From the NCBI GenBank assembly GCA_029557025.1, contig JAKPRU010000739.1:1-5809 (forward strand): a stretch of 5,809 nt of DNA. The letters run 5' to 3'. Below, in pieces: positions 1 through 5,683 of this stretch (the first letter of the stretch is position 1; each line of letters opens with the position of its first letter). A program made the position numbers and the translations under genes. Source of the DNA: Candidatus Omnitrophota bacterium (GTDB taxonomy: Bacteria; Hinthialibacterota; Hinthialibacteria; Hinthialibacterales; JAKPRU01). The notes under the pieces were generated by a model. It was given only the letters and a program-made list of their open reading frames with translations, was not told the DNA's origin and made no database searches.

Positions 1-1170
1 ACGAACGAGTTTTTCCAGATGGAGCGCCATCTCATCGGGCCGGCCGGGGGTAAAGTGAAAGCCGGTTTCGCCATCGACAACGGATTCTGCAAGCCCGCCG
101 GTTCGACTGGCCACAACCGGCAATCCGATGGCCATGCCCTCCACAGCAGTCAGGCCGAACGGTTCGATCCAGGTTGAAGGGACCGCAACGATGTCCATTT
201 GACAATACAATTCGGGCAGATCCTTGTAAGCGATCCAATGGTGGTTGATCGCCCACGGTTCATAGCCCGGCATATCCATTGCGGCCGTATAGTGGACCTC
301 CACATTCAGTCCTTTGGATCGAAGGCGGATCGCAGCTTGACGAAGGACCTCCAGGCCCTTGAGCGGATCATTGGCTCTTCCGGGCAGGAAAATCTTCACG
401 GGACGGTCCGGCGAACCATCGGCAATCGAACGGAACTCTCCCGGCTGGAAGTGCTCGATATCCACACCGCCCTGAATTACCCGCACATTTCTTGTGTACG
501 GCTGTAACAGAGAGGCAATGAATCGGTTGTAAACCACGGCACAGGCCAGCTGTCCGAGGTTCTCGCGGAGTTGCTGCCAATAAGCATGGGTGAAGGCACT
601 GGATGCAATGATTTCCTGGGAGAAATGAAGATTCGGGTGTCGTTCCGGCCAATGGCTCAAAATCTGAAAAGCACGAACCCACGCCGGAATCCGTCGAAAC
701 CAGCATCGCTTGCATTCATCCGGGGCTGTCAGAAATCCCCGGTCGCAAACCCGATTCTCGTGATAGCGATAATAGTGGAGGTTGGCACACAGGATCTCAT
801 AGGAATAGAAGCGGAGAATGGTTCGTTCCGGTCGCAGGATATCCATCAAGTGTGCTTTCATGGCATAGCCATCGGCAAGAAACAGCAAGTCCGGTCGGTA
901 TTCCCGGATCAAGGCTGCGAACCGGCTTTTGACTGTCGCGAAATTGAATGTCAGGCGGTTGAACGGGACAAGGGTTAATGGGACAGGCAAGTCGCCTGTG
1001 ATCTTTCCGCGGGGATAATAGGCCTGAAAATCCGGAACGAACAATCGGACATCGATCCCCTGTGCCTGAAGGCCCAGCATGACATTCAGTGTGTCGATCC
1101 AACAACCTCCGGCAGGGGGCCAGTTGAATGTCAGGTCGATAAAAGCAATTCTTGGCACGGAGTCGATCAC
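1..1170 (-). CDS. Family 4 (GT-B) glycosyltransferase, C-terminus cut by window edge
   Basis: This frame is open without a stop for 390 codons from GTG 1170 to the window edge. It should transfer a sugar from a nucleotide-sugar donor, probably for a surface polysaccharide or lipopolysaccharide; substrate and acceptor are not readable. The N-terminal Rossmann half opens with a hydrophobic strand and a WPPAGG glycine loop (residues 17-22). The donor half shows GGVD (234-237), PGR followed by KGL (263-273), and the GT4 signature EPFGLTAVE (336-344), whose two glutamates form the EX7E motif, followed by GLPVVASRTGGLAE. Residues 128-156 carry four cysteines (C128, C142, C153, C156) ending in CxxC, a pattern seen in some LPS-type GT4 enzymes and possibly metal-binding (inference). 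GTG 1170 is preferred because it overlaps the pyrC stop (GTGA) and has AGG 5 bases upstream; GTG 1158 is the alternative. The expected full length is only slightly longer. Confidence 0.9.
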   Translation of the reverse strand, partial: MIDSVPRIAFIDLTFNWPPAGGCWIDTLNVMLGLQAQGIDVRLFVPDFQAYYPRGKITGDLPVPLTLVPFNRLTFNFATVKSRFAALIREYRPDLLFLADGYAMKAHLMDILRPERTILRFYSYEILCANLHYYRYHENRVCDRGFLTAPDECKRCWFRRIPAWVRAFQILSHWPERHPNLHFSQEIIASSAFTHAYWQQLRENLGQLACAVVYNRFIASLLQPYTRNVRVIQGGVDIEHFQPGEFRSIADGSPDRPVKIFLPGRANDPLKGLEVLRQAAIRLRSKGLNVEVHYTAAMDMPGYEPWAINHHWIAYKDLPELYCQMDIVAVPSTWIEPFGLTAVEGMAIGLPVVASRTGGLAESVVDGETGFHFTPGRPDEMALHLEKLVR

Positions 1171-2492
1171 GATGGCCTGGCCGCCACCAGAGAAGCGGCG
1201 GGACTATAAGAAGGTGCATACACAACCCGGCCGGCCACGATGGTAGCCTCTACACGACCGGTGACTTTCCAGCCGCTGAAGGGGGTGCTGTGTCCTTTGC
1301 TGAAAAAGAGATTCGGATCGATCTGGGATTCTCCTGTGGGATTCCACAAGGTGAGGTCGGCAATCATACCCGGCTCAAGTTTTCCGGCGGGGAGTTTGAG
1401 AATCTCGCAGGGAGCCACGGTCATTCGTCGGATCAGGTCCAGGGGATTCAATCCTTGCTGGGGCAGATAGCTCATCATCAGGGGAAGTGTGGTTTCCAGT
1501 CCGACAATACCAAACGGGGCCAAGTCGAACTCCTGGGATTTCTCACCCCGTGTGTGCGGAGCATGATCGCTGGCGATGGCATCGATGGTTCCATCCCGCA
1601 GCCCTTCGAGCAGAGCCTGGCAGTCCTCTTCCGTTCGAAGCGGCGGATTCATCTTGGCGTTTGTGTTATATCCCTCCACCGCTTTGTCGGTCAGAAGCAG
1701 ATAGTGCATGGCGGTTTCAGCGGTCACTTTGACGCCGCGTTTTTTATAGGTACGGATCAGGTCCACGGATTCAGCGCAGCTGACATGAGCGATATGCAGG
1801 CGCGCGCCGGTGCATTTCGCGAGAAGGATATCACGAGAGACCATGACTGTTTCGGCCTCCGCCGGAATTCCCGGGAGACCGATAAACGTGGAGGTTTGCC
1901 CTTCGTTCATTACACCGCCCTGGGAGAGATTGTGGTCTTCGCAATGCGAGATGATGGGCACGTCGAAGATGGTGGAGTATTCCATAGCGCGACGAAACAG
2001 CTGCGCATCCATGACGCCTTTTCCATCATCCGAAAGGGCCACCGCACCCGCAAGAACAATCTCTCCGATATCGGAGATTTCTTTTCCTTCGAGGCCCATG
2101 CTGACACTGCCGACCGGATGGACATGGACACAGCCCTCGCTTTTGGATCGCTCGACGACAAACTCGATGCCGGTTTTGTTATCGAGAACCGGAATGGTAT
2201 TGGCCATGGTCACGACGCGTGTGACCCCACCGGCGGCGGCGGCGCGTGTACCGGTGGCAAACGTTTCTTTGGAATCCTGGCCCGGCTGACGAAGATGAAC
2301 GTGCATATCGACCAGGCCGGGAAACAGCCAGAGGTTCTGGGCATCGATTTCTTCGGCAACCTTGGAAGAAACCGACTTGCCGATCTTTTCAATCACTCCG
2401 TTTTCGACAAGGACCGACCCTGTTTCGTCCTTCCCGGAGGCCGGGTCCAGGATACGCGCATTTTTGATCAAGATCACATTGTCATCCACCAT
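1167..2492 (-). CDS. pyrC: Dihydroorotase, class I (PyrC)
   Basis: Cyclises N-carbamoyl-L-aspartate to dihydroorotate, step 3 of de novo UMP synthesis, in the cytoplasm. The 441-residue length is normal for the class I (Aquifex/Bacillus-like) amidohydrolase family. Visible landmarks are DMHVHLRQPG with metal ligands H64 and H66, SDDG (D155/D156), SHCEDH (H183), HIAHVS (H236) and ASDHAPH with the catalytic aspartate D309. The N- and C-terminal segments (NARILDP..., DLTLWNP...) form the composite beta-sandwich of amidohydrolases. All ligands are present, so this is an active enzyme rather than the degenerate PyrC-like subunit of some ATCases. ATG 2492 is chosen because AGGA sits 5 bases upstream. 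An in-frame TTG at 2507 would add five residues, but its GGAG is only 3 bases away. The gene follows pyrB by 31 bases and its TGA overlaps the next gene's GTG by 4 bases, which suggests one transcript. One small departure is LRQPG where LREPG is common. Confidence 0.96.
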   Translation of the reverse strand: MVDDNVILIKNARILDPASGKDETGSVLVENGVIEKIGKSVSSKVAEEIDAQNLWLFPGLVDMHVHLRQPGQDSKETFATGTRAAAAGGVTRVVTMANTIPVLDNKTGIEFVVERSKSEGCVHVHPVGSVSMGLEGKEISDIGEIVLAGAVALSDDGKGVMDAQLFRRAMEYSTIFDVPIISHCEDHNLSQGGVMNEGQTSTFIGLPGIPAEAETVMVSRDILLAKCTGARLHIAHVSCAESVDLIRTYKKRGVKVTAETAMHYLLLTDKAVEGYNTNAKMNPPLRTEEDCQALLEGLRDGTIDAIASDHAPHTRGEKSQEFDLAPFGIVGLETTLPLMMSYLPQQGLNPLDLIRRMTVAPCEILKLPAGKLEPGMIADLTLWNPTGESQIDPNLFFSKGHSTPFSGWKVTGRVEATIVAGRVVYAPSYSPAASLVAARPS

Positions 2493-2497
2493 GGCGA

Positions 2498-2502
2498 TCC
2501 TA
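2498..2502 (-). promoter_or_regulatory. Ribosome binding site deciding the pyrC start
   Basis: The minus strand reads TAGGA here, leaving five bases before ATG 2492. This favours ATG 2492 over the in-frame TTG at 2507, whose nearest purine run (GGAG) is only three bases upstream. Confidence 0.6.
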
Positions 2503-2523
2503 CTCAATCACTCCGAAGAGAAT

Positions 2524-3504
2524 TCAGGATTCGGCTTCCCACAAAAACGAGGAAGCGCCTTCTTCCGTCGAGCGTTCCCGTTGGCCGGTTACGAGGAGAT
2601 ACAGAACAGCCATTCGAACGGCGATACCGTTAGTTACCTGTTCCAGGATGACTGAAGAAGGGCTATCGGCGACTTCCGAGCTGATTTCCACGCCCCGGTT
2701 GATCGGCCCCGGATGCATAATGAGGACACCGGGCTTGGCGTTGGCAAGCCGTTCGGAACTCATCCCGTACAGGCGATTATATTCACGGAGATTCGGGAAG
2801 AAATTCGCGGTCATGCGTTCCTTCTGGATACGAAGAAGGTTGATGACATCCACACCGTCGATGGCTTTGTCGAAATCGGTATAAACTTCGATGCCGAGGT
2901 CCCGGACATATTTCGGAATCAGCGTGGGCGGACCGACCATGCGGACCTTTGCGCCCAGGGTGAGTAGCCCCCACATATTGGACCGGGCCACTCGGCTGTG
3001 AAGGATATCCCCGGCGATGGTGACGGTCAGCCCTTGGATTTGTCCTTTGTGTTCCCGGATGGTAAACAGGTCTAACAGGCCTTGGGTGGGGTGTTCATTG
3101 ATTCCATCGCCTGCGTTGATGATGGAGATGTTGAGATTCTCGGCGAGAAGATGGGGAGCGCCGGAAGAAGAATGGCGCATGATGATGATATCCGCACCCA
3201 TCACGCGGAGAGTGTGTGCGGTGTCCAGAAGACTTTCGCCTTTGACAACGCTGCTGGTGGTTGTGGAAATGCTGACGGTGTCGGCGCTGAGACGTTTTGC
3301 GGCCAGTTCAAAAGAAGTCCGTGTCCGCGTACTGGGTTCATAGAACAGGTTGACCACAATCTTGCCGCGCAGGGTGGGGACTTTTTTGACCTTGCGGCTG
3401 TGTACTTCTTTCATGGCGCGGGCGGTGTCGAGAATGAGTTCGATGGTTTCGCGCGGTATTCCGCGAAGACCCAGGAGGTGTTTGTATGGGAATCTTGTCG
3501 TCAT
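2524..3504 (-). CDS. pyrB: Aspartate carbamoyltransferase catalytic chain (PyrB)
   Basis: Condenses carbamoyl phosphate with L-aspartate to carbamoyl aspartate, the committed step of pyrimidine synthesis. The product is 326 residues, slightly longer than the usual ~310. Family motifs in order are the carbamoyl-phosphate loop STRTRTSF (58-65), VVKGES (86-91) from the neighbouring subunit, RH at 110-111, HPTQ (138-141), the GDILHSRVARS segment (165-175), the aspartate-binding RIQKERM loop (225-231) and HPGPINRG (264-271). The last ~18 residues (from about GQRERS) are a polar tail. ATG 3504 gives the family N-terminus (MTTRFPYKHLLGL) with a weak AGGT 8 bases upstream. A longer reading to TTG 3711 is open but only translates intergenic repeats, so it is rejected. 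No pyrI regulatory-chain gene is visible. The adjacent active pyrC suggests an ATCase-DHOase complex of the Aquifex type (inference). Confidence 0.96.
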   Translation of the reverse strand: MTTRFPYKHLLGLRGIPRETIELILDTARAMKEVHSRKVKKVPTLRGKIVVNLFYEPSTRTRTSFELAAKRLSADTVSISTTTSSVVKGESLLDTAHTLRVMGADIIIMRHSSSGAPHLLAENLNISIINAGDGINEHPTQGLLDLFTIREHKGQIQGLTVTIAGDILHSRVARSNMWGLLTLGAKVRMVGPPTLIPKYVRDLGIEVYTDFDKAIDGVDVINLLRIQKERMTANFFPNLREYNRLYGMSSERLANAKPGVLIMHPGPINRGVEISSEVADSPSSVILEQVTNGIAVRMAVLYLLVTGQRERSTEEGASSFLWEAES

Positions 3505-3570
3505 TCGTTCGACCTGTTGATAGAAACGTGGGAGTGTGCGTGATTTGCTGTTTGATCGCCGAAGGAAAAA

Positions 3571-3687
3571 CTCCCCACCCCGGACCGAGAAGAAACGCCT
3601 CCCCGGCCCTCTCCGTAACCCGGGAAGAAAGCGGGCCCCGGAGCGAGAAGAAACCCCACCGCCGCCCTCCCCGTAAACGGGGAGGGA
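3571..3687. repeat. 58-bp imperfect tandem duplication in the pyrR-pyrB spacer
   Basis: Two diverged copies of a GC-rich unit of about 58 bp lie in tandem. Their best-matching segments are CCCCGGACCGAGAAGAAA (3578-3595) and CCCCGGAGCGAGAAGAAA (3636-3653), 17 of 18 bases identical and exactly 58 bases apart. Each is followed by a C-rich stretch and a CCGTAA core (CTCTCCGTAACCCGGG in one copy, CCTCCCCGTAAACGGGG in the other). The second copy keeps a perfect palindrome and the first has lost it. The composition is unlike the adjacent genes. This looks like a dispersed intergenic REP/MITE-like element that was duplicated; the family is not identified. Confidence 0.75.
3665..3686. repeat. Perfect palindrome, 9-bp stem with 4-base loop
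   Basis: CCCTCCCCG (3665-3673) is the exact reverse complement of CGGGGAGGG (3678-3686) across a TAAA loop. It would form a very stable hairpin in RNA from either strand. No T-run follows the stem on either strand, so it does not look like an intrinsic terminator. It sits inside the 58-bp tandem unit and is probably the core of the repeat element. Confidence 0.85.
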
Positions 3688-3718
3688 GAAAAATTCACCC
3701 TGTTGCCCCAAATATCTT

Positions 3719-3747
3719 CCCCCCGTTTACAGGGGGATTGAGGGGGG
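3719..3747. repeat. C-run/G-run hairpin element between pyrR and pyrB
   Basis: A run of six C (3719-3724) is followed by GTTTACA, five G (3732-3736), ATTGA and six G (3742-3747). The C-run can pair with either G-run, giving two mutually exclusive hairpins. The GTTTAC centre also occurs, on the opposite strand, in the palindrome at 3665-3686, so the two elements probably share an origin. The form resembles the short palindromic intergenic repeats with C-run/G-run arms common in several Gram-negative genomes (family recognition from memory, not a search). Confidence 0.65.
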
Positions 3748-3748
3748 T

Positions 3749-3783
3749 AATCCGCGATCGGCAATCCGCAATCCGCGATCATC
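3749..3783. repeat. Degenerate 7-bp tandem repeat (AATCCGC/GATCNNC)
   Basis: Five consecutive heptamers read AATCCGC, GATCGGC, AATCCGC, AATCCGC, GATCATC. Three are identical and the other two share the GATC start. The tract ends 11 bases beyond the pyrR stop codon. Such heptamer tracts are typical products of slippage; no function is evident. Confidence 0.7.
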
Positions 3784-3794
3784 TGAGGGTTTCC

Positions 3795-4340
3795 TTAATC
3801 GGTATGAGAAACCAGAAAGACCCCATCCTCTCCATCCATCTCTCTCAGTCTTACATCAATTCGCTCGTCGCTGCGTGTTTTGACTTCCCGGCCCACGTAA
3901 TCGGGTCGAATTGGGAGTTCGCGATGTCCGCGATCGATCAGAACGACCAGTTCCACCCGTTGAGGACGCCCGAGATCGAACAGGCCGTTGAGCGCGGCGC
4001 GAATGGTTCTGCCGGTATACAGGACATCATCCACAAGGATGATACGACGTTCATCGACATTGAAGTCGACATCGGTACTCCGAAGTTCCCGGATACTGTC
4101 GCTGATTTCAACATCATCACGATACAGGCCGATATCGAGTGCGCCGTTATCCAACGGGGTGCCGAGGATATCCTCCAGGATGCGTTTGAGCCGGGTTGCA
4201 AGGATATCCCCACGAGTCTTCAGTCCGACAAGCGCTGGGGGGGTCTGAACGGAGGATTTTTCCGCGATTTCGTGAGCGACTCGATGCAGTGTGCGATCGA
4301 TATCCTCGCACGACATTACAAGCGTTCTCTTGACATTCAT
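3795..4340 (-). CDS. pyrR: Bifunctional pyr operon regulator / uracil phosphoribosyltransferase (PyrR)
   Basis: PyrR binds UMP/UTP and pyr mRNA to control attenuation in Gram-positives; many homologues also convert uracil plus PRPP to UMP. The 181-residue length is typical. The type I phosphoribosyltransferase PRPP loop ILVDDVLYTGRTIR lies at 101-114, preceded by the flexible loop region around GLYRDD (71-76) and followed by the family block VLIDRGHRELPIRPDYVG (133-150). VGLKTRGDILA (38-48) is the usual N-terminal strand-loop. The ATG overlaps the rluD stop (ATGA), so translation is probably coupled, and pyrB follows after a 290-base repeat-filled gap. No convincing PyrR RNA site is visible upstream of rluD or pyrB, so the regulatory role here is unproven while the enzyme fold looks complete. 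Confidence 0.95.
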   Translation of the reverse strand: MNVKRTLVMSCEDIDRTLHRVAHEIAEKSSVQTPPALVGLKTRGDILATRLKRILEDILGTPLDNGALDIGLYRDDVEISDSIRELRSTDVDFNVDERRIILVDDVLYTGRTIRAALNGLFDLGRPQRVELVVLIDRGHRELPIRPDYVGREVKTRSDERIDVRLREMDGEDGVFLVSHTD

Positions 4341-5338
4341 TCGGTTTCCAGTCCTTTGATCCAGTCGATCGCGCGCAAAAATTCCTGGGGAGGATCCGTC
4401 TGGAAAGTCATCATGTCATTGGAGACAGGATGTGTGAAGCCCACGCTCCTTGCATGGAGGAGAATGCCCGGATACTCGTGAAGAAGGTCAATCCATTGTC
4501 CTTTGAGTTGGGAGTTTCGGAATCCATACATTCGGTCCTTGAGGATGGGGAAGCCGATATGCCGCAGATGGACGCGAATCTGGTGAGTGCGTCCTGTACG
4601 AGGATGAACCTCCAGCCAGGCAACATCGGCCCGCGATTTCAGCAGGGTCCACTCTGTAACAGCGGGTTTCCCTTCGGGGCGCACAGCATACCGTTTGGGA
4701 TTCCCGGGATGGCGCCCGATGGGAGCATCCACTGTGCCGGAATTGACCTTGGGAACACCGTGCACCATCGCCCAATAGGTTTTTTGAATTGCGCGGGCTT
4801 TGAATTGATCCTGAAGCGCCCGATGCGTACTGTCCTGCTTGGCGACGATGAGAAGACCGGATGTTTCCCTGTCCAGGCGATGAACAATGCCGGGCCGCGT
4901 AACTCCACCGATCACCGAAAGGGAGCCGAAACGGTGCAGAAGCGCATTGACCAGAGTCCCGGAACGAATGGACCCGGTGGGATGGACGATCAATCCGGGA
5001 GGTTTGTCGATGATGGCCAGAAAATCATCTTCATACAGAATCGTAAGGGGAATGTCTTCCGGTTCTACCTTGGTGGGTTGGGGAGGCGGAATTCGAACAA
5101 CCACCACATCGCCGGGCTGGACAGAACGGCTGGGTTTCAGAACAACGATCCCATTGAGGGTAACGGCGGCGTTGCGAAGAAGGGTTTGCGCCCGTTGGCG
5201 TGAAAGATCCGGGATTTGTGCGCTGATCACCTGGTCAATGCGTTGCCCTTGGCAGGTGTCCGAGACGGAAAAAGTCCGGAATTCCTCCAGCGATGAGAGA
5301 GCCGCCGTACGAATTTTTTCCGCGTCCGGCAAAGGCAT
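4337..5338 (-). CDS. rluD: RluD-family 23S rRNA pseudouridine synthase
   Basis: Isomerises specific uridines to pseudouridine in RNA; RluD of E. coli acts on helix 69 of 23S rRNA, but the exact target of this copy (RluD- or RluA-like) cannot be read. The 333 residues comprise a ~25-residue leader, an S4 RNA-binding domain (about 32-85, RIDQVISAQIPDLSRQRAQ), and the RluA-type catalytic domain with IIDKPPGLIVHP (109-120), the signature GIVHRLDRETSGLLIVAK (150-167) with catalytic D156, and PRTGRTHQIRVHL (246-258). It is the first gene of the minus-strand cluster, and its TGA overlaps pyrR by 4 bases. The start is uncertain: AAGGAG lies only 1 base before ATG 5338 but 7 bases before an in-frame TTG at 5332, so the latter may be the real start (331 residues). 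Confidence 0.94.
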   Translation of the reverse strand: MPLPDAEKIRTAALSSLEEFRTFSVSDTCQGQRIDQVISAQIPDLSRQRAQTLLRNAAVTLNGIVVLKPSRSVQPGDVVVVRIPPPQPTKVEPEDIPLTILYEDDFLAIIDKPPGLIVHPTGSIRSGTLVNALLHRFGSLSVIGGVTRPGIVHRLDRETSGLLIVAKQDSTHRALQDQFKARAIQKTYWAMVHGVPKVNSGTVDAPIGRHPGNPKRYAVRPEGKPAVTEWTLLKSRADVAWLEVHPRTGRTHQIRVHLRHIGFPILKDRMYGFRNSQLKGQWIDLLHEYPGILLHARSVGFTHPVSNDMMTFQTDPPQEFLRAIDWIKGLETE

Positions 5339-5339
5339 T

Positions 5340-5345
5340 CTCCTT
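5340..5345 (-). promoter_or_regulatory. Strong ribosome binding site upstream of rluD
   Basis: The minus strand reads AAGGAG. It is one base from ATG 5338, too close for normal initiation, and seven bases from TTG 5332, which is ideal. It therefore argues for initiation at codon 3 of the longest reading. Confidence 0.6.
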
Positions 5346-5372
5346 ATTTTGAAATTCCACCCCGAATATAAT
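5344..5372 (+). promoter_or_regulatory. Candidate sigma-70 promoter for the small plus-strand gene
   Basis: A perfect TATAAT lies at 5367-5372, with a weak -35-like TTATTT at 5344-5349 and a 17-base spacer. A start near 5379 would leave a leader of about 44 bases before ATG 5423. The -35 is poor, so the call rests mainly on the -10. Confidence 0.45.
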
Positions 5373-5395
5373 ACTATCTCAACACAACATCACAA
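5368..5395 (-). promoter_or_regulatory. Candidate sigma-70 promoter for the rluD-pyr cluster
   Basis: On the minus strand, TTGTGA (5390-5395) and TATTAT (5368-5373) are separated by 16 bases. Transcription would start near 5361, giving a leader of only about 20-25 bases that ends in the AAGGAG site. The -10 overlaps the plus-strand TATAAT by five bases. Confidence 0.4.
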
Positions 5396-5406
5396 TCGAA
5401 CCGTTC

Positions 5407-5413
5407 AAGGGGG
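5407..5413 (+). promoter_or_regulatory. Ribosome binding site of the small plus-strand gene
   Basis: AAGGGGG ends nine bases before ATG 5423. It supports real translation of the 86-residue reading frame. The bases between it and the ATG form an 11-base inverted repeat, GGTCTgAGACC (5412-5422). Confidence 0.55.
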
Positions 5414-5422
5414 TCTGAGACC

Positions 5423-5683
5423 ATGGGATGGAAATACACAAAGGAGATTCGGCTTGAGAAGCCTTTTCAACCGGACCCGAAGAATCAACCGTCGGTCTGG
5501 GCCGTTTCATTTGTAATTCAGACAAAAGAGAACCGAGGGCAAGGCACGCTCGATTCGGGGACTGTGCAGTACGATGTACGGAAGGGCCGGATTGTTTTCT
5601 CCGATTTTCACGATCACGACTTGCATAATCAAGTTCGATTCAGTATCCACAAGGCCGTGGCGGCGCTGAAAGCAAAGAAATAG
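5423..5683 (+). CDS. Small hypothetical protein, 86 residues
   Basis: I do not recognise this protein. It is soluble-looking, with no signal peptide or membrane segment. It starts MGWKYTKEIRLEKPF, has alternating hydrophobic residues suggesting beta strands in the middle (VWAVSFVIQT at 25-34, TVQYDVRKGRIVFSDF at 47-62), a histidine-rich turn (HDHDLHNQ, 63-70) and a basic C-terminal helix-like end (VAALKAKK). A real gene is supported by AAGGGGG nine bases before the ATG, a TATAAT upstream, and the lack of a competing gene on the other strand. It is divergent from rluD. Its stop codon TAG lies inside the first unit of the tandem array that follows, and the last codons (GCA AAG AAA TAG) resemble the repeat consensus. 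No terminator is seen before the window ends. Confidence 0.65.
   Translation: MGWKYTKEIRLEKPFQPDPKNQPSVWAVSFVIQTKENRGQGTLDSGTVQYDVRKGRIVFSDFHDHDLHNQVRFSIHKAVAALKAKK

Noticed and set aside
797..1225. Minus-strand frame of 142 codons overlapping the start of the glycosyltransferase
   Set aside because: It is an alternate frame of the glycosyltransferase gene, whose own GTG-started frame has clear GT4 motifs.
1152..2633. Plus-strand open frame of 493 codons opposite pyrC
   Set aside because: It lies antisense to a clear dihydroorotase, shows no family motifs, and is explained by the rarity of TTA, CTA and TCA codons in pyrC.
3665..3686. Intrinsic terminator between pyrR and pyrB
   Set aside because: The hairpin is strong, but no T-run follows the stem on either strand and the sequence belongs to a repeated element.
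3486..4481. Plus-strand open frame of 331 codons across pyrR and the repeat island
   Set aside because: It is antisense to pyrR and reads through repeats, with no recognisable domain or ribosome binding site.
4430..5203. Plus-strand open frame of 257 codons opposite rluD
   Set aside because: It is a shadow of the rluD codon pattern, with no protein-like motifs.
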